Positions 34,394 through 44,900 of a DNA stretch of 64,000 bases are shown in pieces (within the stretch, counting starts at the first letter, position 1; each line of letters starts with the position of its first letter). The DNA is taken from positions 24,342 to 88,341 of the IMG/VR virus record IMGVR_UViG_3300028030_000007; one strand, 5' to 3'. The notes under the pieces are model-generated. The model searched no databases and was not told where the DNA came from. It was given only the letters and a program-made list of their open reading frames with translations. This DNA is from a virus. A program made the translations under genes and the position numbers.

Positions 34394-36781
34394 ATGTCTG
34401 AAGAGAAACAAAGTTGGCAAAATGGTATTATAAAGTTTAGTGGTTTTGACACAGAACCACTAGATAGTATCATAGACGCTCTTCAATCTGTAGAAGATGC
34501 TCTTCAAGCTATCATAGACATTTTGCAAGCATTTATGATCGATGTTAATCCGTTTAGCATCGGTGGTATCATAAATGCTTTTATCCAAGCTATAAAAGAT
34601 TTTCTTGAACAAATAACTAACTCAGGATTATTTATACTACCGATCATTCCTGATATGTCAAGGGATGACCTTCAATCAATCATTGAATCAATACACGGTG
34701 GATATGATAAGTTTGAGTCAAAAGTAGTTGGAAAACTTTTAGATGAAGCTGATATAAATCGTCCTGAGTTTAATACTAAGATGAGCGTGGCTATGATGGT
34801 CATGTATATGGGTGCTGATTATCCATACGAACTCATTAGAGAAATAATGGCATTGATGCAGCTTCTTAATGTTGCTAACAAAGAGCTGTTTCTTCCCGCC
34901 CCAATAAATGTAAAAGTAAATCAAATAAAACAAAGTGGAGATGTTGTCGGAAGTTTCAAAGAACTTTTTGACTCTGATGATGAACTGAATAATTCTTCCC
35001 TTGTCGTTGAGTGGACTATGGGAAGTGCGTCTGCTAACGTTGAGGGAGCGATAATAAATAGAGTAACGTCAATGATATCTACCTATAGCTATCCGAATTT
35101 TCTTATTGAAAGATTTGAAAGTAAGAAAAAGACAATTGTTAAATTAGACTCACCGGGCGGGACGTTTGTAAGCAAGGCAAATGAATCAATAAAGGTATAT
35201 ACAGAAAATTCAAACCCACTAGTTACCACTAAGGTTTCATTAAGAGAGAAGGATGGGTCAATATTTAATGTACCTAATAAGGTAATGTTTTATGATAGTT
35301 CTGATGGTACGTCAAATATTATAGATAACATAACAGATAGTTTTAAATTCACTGATAGTAATCTAGAACCAGAAACCAGTTATTATTACAGGGTGAGAGC
35401 TTGTTTTGGTGACCCAAGCAAGTATATTGAGGCTGTTGACGATTTCAATAGCGGTAATGACAAAGCCTTTGATAATTATTATAAGAAAACTCCTGCAAAT
35501 GAATGCATACTTGAATTCGGTGGTGACTTTCATATGGGAAGATCATCACTTATGGTTGATGGTAAGATAGTAGACGCGATAACAAAGGTCCCAGGATCAT
35601 TGTCTAGTGATAATGATTTATATAATCAGGTTCATACTGTTATACTAGCCGGTGCTATACTTGGGATGGACATGCAGCCGTATAGACAGTATGATGATGA
35701 TTACCTTGTAAAAATGAAGACAGGATTTGGACTATTATCTAGTCTTCATAGCGATCTTCAAATGCTTAGGGGTGTTGAAAAATACTCATATGGATTTGCT
35801 AGGAGTAAATTAGTCTCAATATCTGTAAGAAAGTTAGCCAATAAAATAGTTGAAAGTCTGATAAATAATTATGAATTTAGGAATGATGTAGTCTATAAAC
35901 TCAGTGAAGCGTTCGAAATAGCAAGTACAATAACACATAGTAATGTAAGCTACATGTTATTCTATGATAAAACAGCGTCAGTTGGAATACAAAATGACGT
36001 GTTACTCGATGAATACCTAAGATTACCACTAAAGGATCCATTCAGAGTTGAGTATGCTCAGATAACGTCAGATAAACAGATACGTTTAGATTTCCCAATA
36101 CCACTTGAGCACGTTTCATATGAGTCTAGACAAAAGATAGCGGACGCTATAAATCAAATGATGGTATTAGACTCGTACAATAGTGGATATTTACAGTGGA
36201 GGTCAATAACTGTTGGGGACCTGTTTAATACAATAGTGCCATTCGTTATGGATCTGATTAATTATCTAGACTCACTCATGCATGCTTTAAAGAGTATACT
36301 ATCTAAAATAATACGTTTGTTAGAAAATCTTAAACAAAAAATAAATGATCTTAAATATATCATAGAAGCGATAGAAGCAATAATAAAGATGCTCGTGTTA
36401 GACATTAACGTATCGCTTCTAACCTATAGTGGTGATGCTACAAATCAAGATTTGGTTGATATAATGAGAAATTCTGACAATAAACCAAGTCTAAACTCTA
36501 ATAATAACTGTCATTCGGGTATTGTGTTCTTAGCTGGCGGTCCTGGGTCTGGTGCCGTTCGAGCGGTGGAAACGTTGGCGTTTTTACTAACGTTAGGGCA
36601 GATGAAACCGGAGTCAGGAGTTAACCCACAAATTGATAAATTGTTAGAATCATACGATGACACAAAAGAAAAGATCGATGAAACGTATGATGATATATTT
36701 GAACCGGATGATATATCAGAAGATGAAGAAAAGAACAAGAAAATAATAAGAGGCGATATTGATAAACTTTCAAATCTTTAG
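34394..36781 (+). CDS. Baseplate-region structural protein (795 aa)
   Basis: No family recognised with certainty. The N-terminus is helical (SIIDALQSVEDALQAIIDIL). A segment near residues 300-340 (FTDSNLEPETSYYYRVRACF) reads like the end of a fibronectin-III-type domain. A helical region near 610-670 (LDSLMHALKSILSKIIRLLE) is amphipathic and may be coiled coil. The C-terminus is acidic. It lies head-to-tail between giant baseplate genes and has no gap to its neighbours, so a baseplate role is likely. A Gly-rich hydrophobic stretch near 715-735 (GIVFLAGGPGSGAVRAVETL) is not a proper Walker A. Confidence 0.65.
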   Translation: MSEEKQSWQNGIIKFSGFDTEPLDSIIDALQSVEDALQAIIDILQAFMIDVNPFSIGGIINAFIQAIKDFLEQITNSGLFILPIIPDMSRDDLQSIIESIHGGYDKFESKVVGKLLDEADINRPEFNTKMSVAMMVMYMGADYPYELIREIMALMQLLNVANKELFLPAPINVKVNQIKQSGDVVGSFKELFDSDDELNNSSLVVEWTMGSASANVEGAIINRVTSMISTYSYPNFLIERFESKKKTIVKLDSPGGTFVSKANESIKVYTENSNPLVTTKVSLREKDGSIFNVPNKVMFYDSSDGTSNIIDNITDSFKFTDSNLEPETSYYYRVRACFGDPSKYIEAVDDFNSGNDKAFDNYYKKTPANECILEFGGDFHMGRSSLMVDGKIVDAITKVPGSLSSDNDLYNQVHTVILAGAILGMDMQPYRQYDDDYLVKMKTGFGLLSSLHSDLQMLRGVEKYSYGFARSKLVSISVRKLANKIVESLINNYEFRNDVVYKLSEAFEIASTITHSNVSYMLFYDKTASVGIQNDVLLDEYLRLPLKDPFRVEYAQITSDKQIRLDFPIPLEHVSYESRQKIADAINQMMVLDSYNSGYLQWRSITVGDLFNTIVPFVMDLINYLDSLMHALKSILSKIIRLLENLKQKINDLKYIIEAIEAIIKMLVLDINVSLLTYSGDATNQDLVDIMRNSDNKPSLNSNNNCHSGIVFLAGGPGSGAVRAVETLAFLLTLGQMKPESGVNPQIDKLLESYDDTKEKIDETYDDIFEPDDISEDEEKNKKIIRGDIDKLSNL

Positions 36782-36790
36782 GACGTAGTA

Positions 36791-37447
36791 ATGTTTAATT
36801 TCAATGGAGTATTTACAGATAAACAATGGGAAGCTTTCAGAGCTTTCACACTCGTTCAAAGAGTTGATATAGAAAAAAGAATGACGTGGCTAAAAAGGGA
36901 GATACTGAAAACAGGCATATTCACTGCTGAGTATGAGGGAAACTTTCCTAAAAAGTTTTCGGTTTTTCCGTTAGATTCTTATGGTGCTAAATTACTTGAC
37001 GCATACAGAATGTTAGGTGGTGTACCTGAGAGGGACATGCTACTTCGTAATAAAGAGTACCCAGCGTATTTACAAAAGGGTACACAGTCAAGTATGGATG
37101 GCGACGCTACTAAATCGTTTGGATCATCATTCTCTGACGGATTTCAAATAAAGAGTGAAAACATAGACGATAGAGATACAGCTGGTGTCATAATGAGACT
37201 TAAAAGTTGGCAGTCTGACGTGATACAGGCTAAAAGAGAAGCCATTCAATATAGAATAAAAAAAGCGATGGACATGTCAGATCAAATAATTAATGAATAC
37301 GAACTTTTAAGTAAATCATTGAAAGACCAAATAGATCATGATATTGTAATAATATCTATGTATGTATATGATCCAAATAACATACAAATATATGAGGGAG
37401 ACCGATTCGGTCTAGAGAAATTTGAGCATGAAGATCCTCTTACATAA
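36791..37447 (+). CDS. Baseplate-region hypothetical protein (218 aa)
   Basis: Function not recognised. It is mostly helical, starting with FTDKQWEAFRAFTLVQRVDI and containing a long helix near residues 140-190 (RLKSWQSDVIQAKREAIQYR). There are no Cys or membrane segments. It follows the 34394 gene by nine bases and precedes the gp25-like gene. Small helical wedge-associated proteins occupy similar positions in other myoviruses. The assignment is from context only. Confidence 0.6.
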   Translation: MFNFNGVFTDKQWEAFRAFTLVQRVDIEKRMTWLKREILKTGIFTAEYEGNFPKKFSVFPLDSYGAKLLDAYRMLGGVPERDMLLRNKEYPAYLQKGTQSSMDGDATKSFGSSFSDGFQIKSENIDDRDTAGVIMRLKSWQSDVIQAKREAIQYRIKKAMDMSDQIINEYELLSKSLKDQIDHDIVIISMYVYDPNNIQIYEGDRFGLEKFEHEDPLT

Positions 37448-37473
37448 ACCTTTAGTTTACGGTTGTTTGTAAG

Positions 37474-38592
37474 ATGTCTTATGACTTTAGAACACTTAGA
37501 CCGTGCAAGCATAGAGTAGAAAGAGCACAAGCTGTTCTTTCAGTTGATGGGCTCGGTCTTGTATTCGATGATGACGTGGCGTCAACGTCATCGGTAAAAC
37601 TTTATTATGATGGTACGGAAGTCCCCAGAGATGGTCTTTATTCGACGCCACAGCATTTAATAAAAAGTAAACTATCATATAGATTCACATCATCATGCAA
37701 TAAGTTTAAAATAAAGGTTAGTGGTAGTCCGGAAAGAGTTGTGCAACTTCCGATAAAAACAATGCTGACTGCTGACCTATATAGTGTACTGCGATCAAAT
37801 CTGTCAGATATACTGTCAGTGTCACTAGTTGACAATGGGATATTATTAAAATCAAAATCAATAAATCAATCGATAGCATTTATAGATCCTAGATCAACCG
37901 ATAAAGGTGAACTGTTTGATATAACTAAAAATATGTTGTGCACATTGAATACTATCGGTGTTACACCCGGAAGAGTAGCTAAAAGGAAACTGATCGTACC
38001 TGGATGGGACGCTGTAAAATCACCGAGTAACGTCTCCGTGCACACATACATGTTGATGTTTAGGTCAACATTTAAAAGTAAATCGGCTTTGTTTGAACTT
38101 TCGTACAACACAACACCGAGTTCTTGTAGAAGATGTTATGGACTCGGATACGAGTTTGACTATGGGAGACAAAACGATTCATATGAAACTGTTAATGGAA
38201 GGAACTTACTTGTTCAAGAATTTGACAAATTTCTTTATACAAAGTATGGATCGCATTTCAAGTGGCGCTGGTTTGGAACTCAAATCCTGGATAGGATAGG
38301 CGCAAAATCCGTTGGGTATATGATCCAGTCTGATGTAAATAAAGCATTTGATATTTATAAGGATATAAAAACACAACAGATGCATAGTTTCTTGTTTCAA
38401 AATGTGTCTGACGCTGAATTCCCTCAAAACTTAGATGATATATCGGTTTCAATAGATCCAAACGACCCAACTATAACAAAACTTAACATAGTAGTCTCTA
38501 ACTCAACATACGAATCTATTGATCTGTACAAACAAATCAATTCTAACCTTGGAGTTGTCATGTACGACAACTCTTACCTGCTTCGTGGATAA
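37474..38592 (+). CDS. Baseplate protein with gp25-like C-terminus and Cys pair (372 aa)
   Basis: The C-terminal about 150 residues (LVQEFDKFLYTKYGSHFKWR, a helical core, then FPQNLDDISVSIDPNDPTIT and a final strand pair) fit the gp25/Mu gp46-type baseplate wedge fold. That protein sits next to baseplate J in contractile tails, as here. The N-terminal half is beta-rich and of unknown type. Residues around 215-230 hold CRRCYGLGYEFDYG, and an early CKH is present, so a metal site is possible. The direct neighbour downstream is the baseplate J-like gene, which supports the call. Confidence 0.6.
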   Translation: MSYDFRTLRPCKHRVERAQAVLSVDGLGLVFDDDVASTSSVKLYYDGTEVPRDGLYSTPQHLIKSKLSYRFTSSCNKFKIKVSGSPERVVQLPIKTMLTADLYSVLRSNLSDILSVSLVDNGILLKSKSINQSIAFIDPRSTDKGELFDITKNMLCTLNTIGVTPGRVAKRKLIVPGWDAVKSPSNVSVHTYMLMFRSTFKSKSALFELSYNTTPSSCRRCYGLGYEFDYGRQNDSYETVNGRNLLVQEFDKFLYTKYGSHFKWRWFGTQILDRIGAKSVGYMIQSDVNKAFDIYKDIKTQQMHSFLFQNVSDAEFPQNLDDISVSIDPNDPTITKLNIVVSNSTYESIDLYKQINSNLGVVMYDNSYLLRG

Positions 38593-38597
38593 AACCT

Positions 38598-41500
38598 ATG
38601 GCTTCTACTCCTGTTGTATCAGTTTTTGATAATAATTATGTGGAAAGCTTGAGCTTTTACACGAATAGCCAGGATGTGTTCATTCATGGAATCATAGATA
38701 GTAATGCTGTTGATGTACAAGTTTCAATAGATGGAGGTCAATACACATCAGACAGTTCATTAGTTAAAATTGATGGAACGTCAATCACGGTTCCTAACCC
38801 AGATAGTTTCCAAGATGGCTATGAACTTCATGACGGGTCGAATGAGATAAAAATAAGGTCAATAGACATAAACGGATCTGCGAGTCAAGCGGCTGTTGTG
38901 TCTATCAATTATATATCATCATCCCCTACCATGTATTACCCACCGTCTGGTGTTTATGTAAAAAGGAATTCGAATGACGTTGAGGTTTTCTGGTCAATAA
39001 CTGGAAACGTATCAAAACTTGTCGGGTTTAACGTCTATGCGTCAACATTGCCCGGTGGGCTAGGTTCTGGATATTTGAAACTTAATCTAAACACCGTACC
39101 TAGTGATTCAATATATGATACTAAAGCACAATATGATGAAATAGACTCAATATCATACACTAGTATTGACACTACTAACGGATATTTAAATATAAAATCA
39201 TCAGTTAGTAGCCTGATTAATCCAACAAATGAAACTACAAAAACAATAAATTCTATAGATGTATTGGATTATAGCGCTGTAAAACTTGACGTTACTGTAT
39301 CTGAAACTACGCTAACTAACGTATATAGATTTGTCCATGATAGGTCTGGTCTTGCGTCAAAAGGGATCTTAAACAGTGACACGTTTGACGCCGTTAACAC
39401 TGAGGATGATATATACTATGTTGTTACGGCACTATATAAGGATTCAAATAATAACGTGTATGAAAGCGCATACTCTATCGAAATATCAGGGAAACCACTT
39501 AATATGGACTCAACGATAGTTGGTATAGACATAAGATCCGATAGTGATATATCGACTAGCTACATTCAATATATTCAATCAACGAATCCAGAACTTTCAT
39601 TGATTCCCGGATCGACGATAAGAGAGATTCACATTGAACCGTTGGCTAATGAGGTTCAAAAAGTTTATTTCCTGGCTGACTTCGTTCATCGATCGAAATC
39701 ATTCCATGCTTTACTTCAGATTGATGATCCGAATAGAACAGGGCAGTCAATACCGGTCGATAACTCACAGTATAAGATAAGTTTAAGGAACGCTCTTAAC
39801 ACATCAGATAACGTAGCGGTTCAAACTTTGATAGACGCGGCGTTTTCTTCCCTATCAGAAAACTTCGGAGTGACAAGGGGTGGCAAGACCGCCGCGTCTG
39901 TTATCCAAACGTTTTACACTACCACAAGACCCACGAAAGATATCAAAATATCCGTTGATACGATAGTCGGTTCATCGTCATCACCACAGTCCCCTAGATT
40001 CTATTCTAAGGGAGTGTACTATATGTATTATTCAGATATTGATAGCTATTATAATTCTGATGAAGATAGATATGAAATCGATGTTGAAATGTACGCGGAG
40101 TGGCCGGGATCATCTGGGAACCTGCCAGCCGGTGCCATAGACTCAGTGCTGTCGAATGATATCGGTTTTAAGACCGTGAATAAAAACGCGGCGTATGGCG
40201 GCGCAGATGAGATGACAAACACGCAGCTCGCTGAAGCGGCCATGAGAAAGCTAACGTCCCTTGATACCGGCACTATAGGCGGGTATATGGACACCGCCGC
40301 GTCTGTTCCTGGAGTGACTGACGTGATAGTCGTAGAGTCCGGAAGCGACTATATGATGCGTGATTGGGATGAAGTTAGGGGAAAACACATTGGAGGGAAA
40401 GTCGATGTGTACGTTCGCGGGTCAATAGATAGAACGATCACCCAAATGTTCGCGTTCAAGTCCATGGAGGCTAAGTCCATGAGGTTTGACGTGATCGACC
40501 CGGTAAATCTTATCTTTAGATCATTCGATACTAACTTAAACTCTAATAATACAATAGTAAAACTAATTAGTCTAACAAATAACACAGTATCATCTAGTTA
40601 TGATATAGTTGGATACAAGATACTTGACTACAATACTATCCAACTATCGAGCACTGTGTCTCAACCAGTCACCACAGTGGATGATTTTGTTGTTGGCAAT
40701 TACCTATATAGTGTAAATAAATATATTCCAACTATTCAGCCTATCGAAAGAATAGTGTCACTTACTGGTGAGATCACCGGTCAATTGGAAGAGGATATTG
40801 ATTATAAGCTATATAAATCAGAGGATCTGCTTCTTTTGGGTGGTAGTACGAAAGCGTCAGACTACGTTTCTGTTACGAATTTGAATTCCCAGCAAATTCA
40901 CGTATCTGACGAGAGCCACGTTCTCGTCGATTTGTTTGAACAACCGTTAGGGAAGGTTGGTGTAGACGTTTCTTCTGTTGTTGTGACAGATTCTGGGTCG
41001 ATCACCACATACAAGGGATACGGTTATCCAGACCCGGATTATGAGGTCGATGATACAGGGAATCGAGTAACAATAAGAAGAACGGTCGGGTCTGCTATAC
41101 CGAATGGGTCTACTGTTTTAATATCATATGACTATAATGAAAACTTTGTTATCGAATACGTAGTTAACGATGTTGTTCAACGAGTGGATGATGAGATACA
41201 GAAAATGCGTCATACAACAGCGGATGTTGTAGTAAAGTCGGCGTTTGAAAACTATGTGGATCTGGCTTGCACTGTCATTTTGCGCCAGGGAGCTTCAAAA
41301 TCTGAGGTCGATAGTCAGATAAGAACTGAGCTTACAACACTTTCTACGTCAAGAAAAATCGGTGAGCCAATATATCAATCAGACATTATAGGACGTATGG
41401 AAAACGTTACCGGTGTTGACTTTATCGTCCAACCACTGCAAAGATTTACGTTAGGCGATGGATCGATGAGATTCATGGAAACCGTCATGGAAACCATGAT

Positions 41501-41882
41501 CTACATACCTCAACTTTCTAAATATAACAATAAAGTTTATATGTCATCGGAGCCACTTATATATTCAACCGTTGAGTATGGGTCAAATGATGGACAATTC
41601 TCGGCGGTTTATGTTGATGATATCATGATGACAATGGTAACTAATCTTAATAAAATAGGAGAGAGTAACAAAAATTGCTATATCTCCGGTAGTGATGGTG
41701 TTACTATAAGTGGATACTCAGGTGATACATCAAACAGAGCGTTCATATCAATAAATGACGATGATGAGCACGAATACAGATGTACATATGTCATATACGG
41801 TGATACACAAACCATAGACATAGACACATCAGATATGGAGTACATAGTGCCAGGTAATGTATCGATTACCTATACATACTAA
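38598..41882 (+). CDS. Baseplate J-like wedge protein (1094 aa)
   Basis: The core near residues 505-640 has the baseplate J (Mu gp47/T4 gp6) signature: AGAIDSVLSNDIGFKTVNKN, then GGADEMTNTQLAEAAMRKLT, then VPGVTDVIVVESGSDYMMRD. The wedge dimer surrounds the hub and opens during contraction. The N-terminal about 280 residues contain Ig- or fibronectin-like modules, and near 800-860 is a beta module (NGSTVLISYDYNENF) shared with the sheath and the 29592 protein. A C-terminal extension of about 150 residues is beta-rich. At 1094 residues it is much longer than T4 gp6. It starts six bases after the gp25-like gene. Confidence 0.85.
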   Translation: MASTPVVSVFDNNYVESLSFYTNSQDVFIHGIIDSNAVDVQVSIDGGQYTSDSSLVKIDGTSITVPNPDSFQDGYELHDGSNEIKIRSIDINGSASQAAVVSINYISSSPTMYYPPSGVYVKRNSNDVEVFWSITGNVSKLVGFNVYASTLPGGLGSGYLKLNLNTVPSDSIYDTKAQYDEIDSISYTSIDTTNGYLNIKSSVSSLINPTNETTKTINSIDVLDYSAVKLDVTVSETTLTNVYRFVHDRSGLASKGILNSDTFDAVNTEDDIYYVVTALYKDSNNNVYESAYSIEISGKPLNMDSTIVGIDIRSDSDISTSYIQYIQSTNPELSLIPGSTIREIHIEPLANEVQKVYFLADFVHRSKSFHALLQIDDPNRTGQSIPVDNSQYKISLRNALNTSDNVAVQTLIDAAFSSLSENFGVTRGGKTAASVIQTFYTTTRPTKDIKISVDTIVGSSSSPQSPRFYSKGVYYMYYSDIDSYYNSDEDRYEIDVEMYAEWPGSSGNLPAGAIDSVLSNDIGFKTVNKNAAYGGADEMTNTQLAEAAMRKLTSLDTGTIGGYMDTAASVPGVTDVIVVESGSDYMMRDWDEVRGKHIGGKVDVYVRGSIDRTITQMFAFKSMEAKSMRFDVIDPVNLIFRSFDTNLNSNNTIVKLISLTNNTVSSSYDIVGYKILDYNTIQLSSTVSQPVTTVDDFVVGNYLYSVNKYIPTIQPIERIVSLTGEITGQLEEDIDYKLYKSEDLLLLGGSTKASDYVSVTNLNSQQIHVSDESHVLVDLFEQPLGKVGVDVSSVVVTDSGSITTYKGYGYPDPDYEVDDTGNRVTIRRTVGSAIPNGSTVLISYDYNENFVIEYVVNDVVQRVDDEIQKMRHTTADVVVKSAFENYVDLACTVILRQGASKSEVDSQIRTELTTLSTSRKIGEPIYQSDIIGRMENVTGVDFIVQPLQRFTLGDGSMRFMETVMETMIYIPQLSKYNNKVYMSSEPLIYSTVEYGSNDGQFSAVYVDDIMMTMVTNLNKIGESNKNCYISGSDGVTISGYSGDTSNRAFISINDDDEHEYRCTYVIYGDTQTIDIDTSDMEYIVPGNVSITYTY

Positions 41883-41893
41883 GACATTTTTAG

Positions 41894-41901
41894 TGTATAG
41901 T
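41894..41901 (+). promoter_or_regulatory. TGTATAGT box abutting a start codon
   Basis: TGTATAGT at 41894-41901 ends four bases before the ATG of the 1947-residue gene, where a Shine-Dalgarno site would be expected but is missing. If TATAGT is a -10 element, transcription would begin at or just within the start codon and give a leaderless mRNA. The same arrangement is seen at 13520-13533 and, as GGTATAGT, at 48668-48681. Confidence 0.35.
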
Positions 41902-41905
41902 TTGT

Positions 41906-44900
41906 ATGGCTAGCTCATATGATATAATGTCCATGTCGGACAGAACAATATTTGTAAATGAAGGAACGATAGTTAAAAAATCAGAGGCTATAATAACAGG
42001 ATCATCGTTTGATATAGTAAGCCCAAATACAATCGATCTTAATACAACCGTGGGTAGTGTTGACGGTTATTCAATATATATAGCTACGTTAGGCGAAACA
42101 GAAATCCTAGCCGCTTCTGGTAGTCAGTTAATACTAGATACAATACTAAATATAACCGATGAATATGCTACCCAATCTAACCTAATAAATAGCACAAATT
42201 CCCTTGTAAATTGTTTAAACTATCACTTAAATGACATCTCGTCCCATGATAATACATGTGATAGCATATCAGGAACATGTAATAGTTTATCGACATGCGT
42301 CACTCTGTTAGGTCAGATTCAACAGGCTCTAATAGATCATATAAACAATAAGAATTGTGAGTGTCATTGTGTCGTATCAACAATCCCTGTTTTCAACTCG
42401 ATACAACCTACCCTAAATTCCTGTGAATATGCATATAAGGAAACGTTGAAAGCTATAAACGACCACTTGGACGATTCAACGTGCCATCTGTTTCTTGACA
42501 CGACAGCACACACATACTTAGTTGATTACTCTCACGTGAACGTAACGTCCATGTCTCACAACTGGACGATCTACAATATGCACACCGGACAATGGGCGGA
42601 CAGCCCATCGGACGTCACGGTAAAGATAAACGGAACTGAGGTTACAGCCCAGTATGTGTTTGGGAAGATAGGGGCCGTTGTTCTTCCCTCAAAGCCTGCT
42701 CCTACAGATACGGTAACGATTACATACTGGTATTTAGTTAACGGCGGTTCCTACCTTCAAACATGTGAATGGGAATCGCAGACCAATCAGTGGGAAAACT
42801 TCGCCAAATCTGGAATTCCATCCCATAAATACAGACTCCGTGGATACTTAGTTGATCCGTCAAATAAAACAGAACTGTTGGCATCACCGATTGAGCCAAC
42901 ATCCGTTGGATGGAAATACAAAGCGATAGAAAAAGAATACGCGGCTGTTTTGAATGATCCAACATCTCTCATTCAAAACATGTGGGACGGTGCTTATACG
43001 GCTTTGGATGAAACTATAAAAGAGTACACAACAAAGGTCAACAATAAAACAACGTCCGGTGATTATAAAACTATAAATCTGCCTATTTACACCGATAGCG
43101 TAGTGTCAGTAGCGTGGAGAAATCGAATAACCTCGGTTAATCTTACCGGTGATTTTACAGGGGTGTCAGTTCTTGTAGTAAATGAGAGTCGATGCGCACT
43201 GTTTGGATATTTACAGGCAGAGCCTAGTAACCTAAAAACAGCAATAAGGACGGCTAATGATATAAAACACGCATTTAATGCGCACATTCTTGAGTCGGAC
43301 TCGCACAAAAAAGTAGACACCACTGATACGTTAATTTATGCTGACGCTAGTGATCTAGACTCTCTTGTTCGTCTTGTCGATGAACTTACAACAAAACTAC
43401 CAGCGCACTCAATTAACACAGATTATCATGTAAACGCGGATCCCACTCCAACGTCTTATGGACCGGTAACGGATCTGCAGTCATCTATAGACAACCTGGT
43501 GCTACTTCGATCAAGATTCAATGATCATATGTCGGTGAATCTTGTTCACATAGTTCAACCAATTACAGGTCAAGTTGATAAACCGACTTCAATCGGTATG
43601 TTAACAAATAAAGATCGTCTAGAGTATTCAGACGGATGGGACTTGTATCCCATTGATTTTGATGAAGAGACATCATTTCGTACATATAGCATAGATGGAA
43701 AAATATATCTATATAAATCCGGTGATACACAACCTATAATTTCAGGAAACATTAATACAGATATTTCAGATATCCCGATACAACTCGATGAACTACATCA
43801 GTTAGTATATGGATCAATCATGGGATCTTCTGTGTCGGAGTGGACGTTGGTAATGACTAACGTAAACCCGGTAGTAGATACCAACATACTAAAGACTAAA
43901 TCCGTTACATACGATGGTAGCATTAAACCACAAGAAAGCGATCCTCCGTGGTTTAACTTTGGACATTCTGATCATATCATAGATTCCAGTGAATTATCAA
44001 TTCTAAACTCTTATATAGATGAAAATCTTGACCTAACATCTTATGGATACTTCAGCGGTTATTATCGATTTGAACCAATAATAAATGAAAAGGCAAACGT
44101 AGCCATAGAAGCTGAAATCTCAGTTCCATGGAACGCTTCAGGAATCAGTAATAAATCAAACGGACTGTATATAAACAATCGTGACATCTATACATCACTT
44201 AACTTCTTATATTATGACCCAATTTCAGCGTCAGTAACAGGAACGGTCCCTAGCTCTTCATTTATAAATGTTAGCACATATGACAAACTATCAATTAGGA
44301 TCGATGATTCATATATAGTAGACATAGTAAATGGTGGCCCGGCAATAACATCGTTAACTAGTCTAGTTAGTTTTATAAACTCTGAATACGGTGACACGAT
44401 AGCGTATTCAAAAACTGTTGGGGCTAACACATACTTAAACATTAGATCGACCACAAAAGGGCACAACTCTAGAGTTTCAATATATCAAAGTGAAATAGCG
44501 TCGAAAACTGGTCTTGCCGTTGGTGATTATTATGGACAAGACTTTGAGACTATCCCACAATTTTCATACTCACCGTTTAAACTACCAACAGATCTTGGAT
44601 GGACTAAAAACGGGTCTCAACAGTCATACGTTAGATCTGAGTCCTTAGTATTGAATGACACATCAGATTCCGACTATATTAGCTATGCTAACTATATCCC
44701 AACACAAGTAGATAATATATTTGAAAGTAATATATCATGGTCTATAGGATTCATGATAAACATTGAATCGTATACAGCTGGCGACACTGTAGCTCCCGGT
44801 GAAGATCTTCTCGGTCCGATCGTATCGATAGATGAAGGCTCGTCCGGAATAACCGTTGATTTTGCGTTTACTACAAACGGTCTTTCCATTCTATCATATA

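Noticed and set aside
36523-36580. Possible Walker A (GGPGSGAV) in the 34394 protein
   Set aside because: There is no Lys-Ser/Thr after the Gly and no other ATPase motif.
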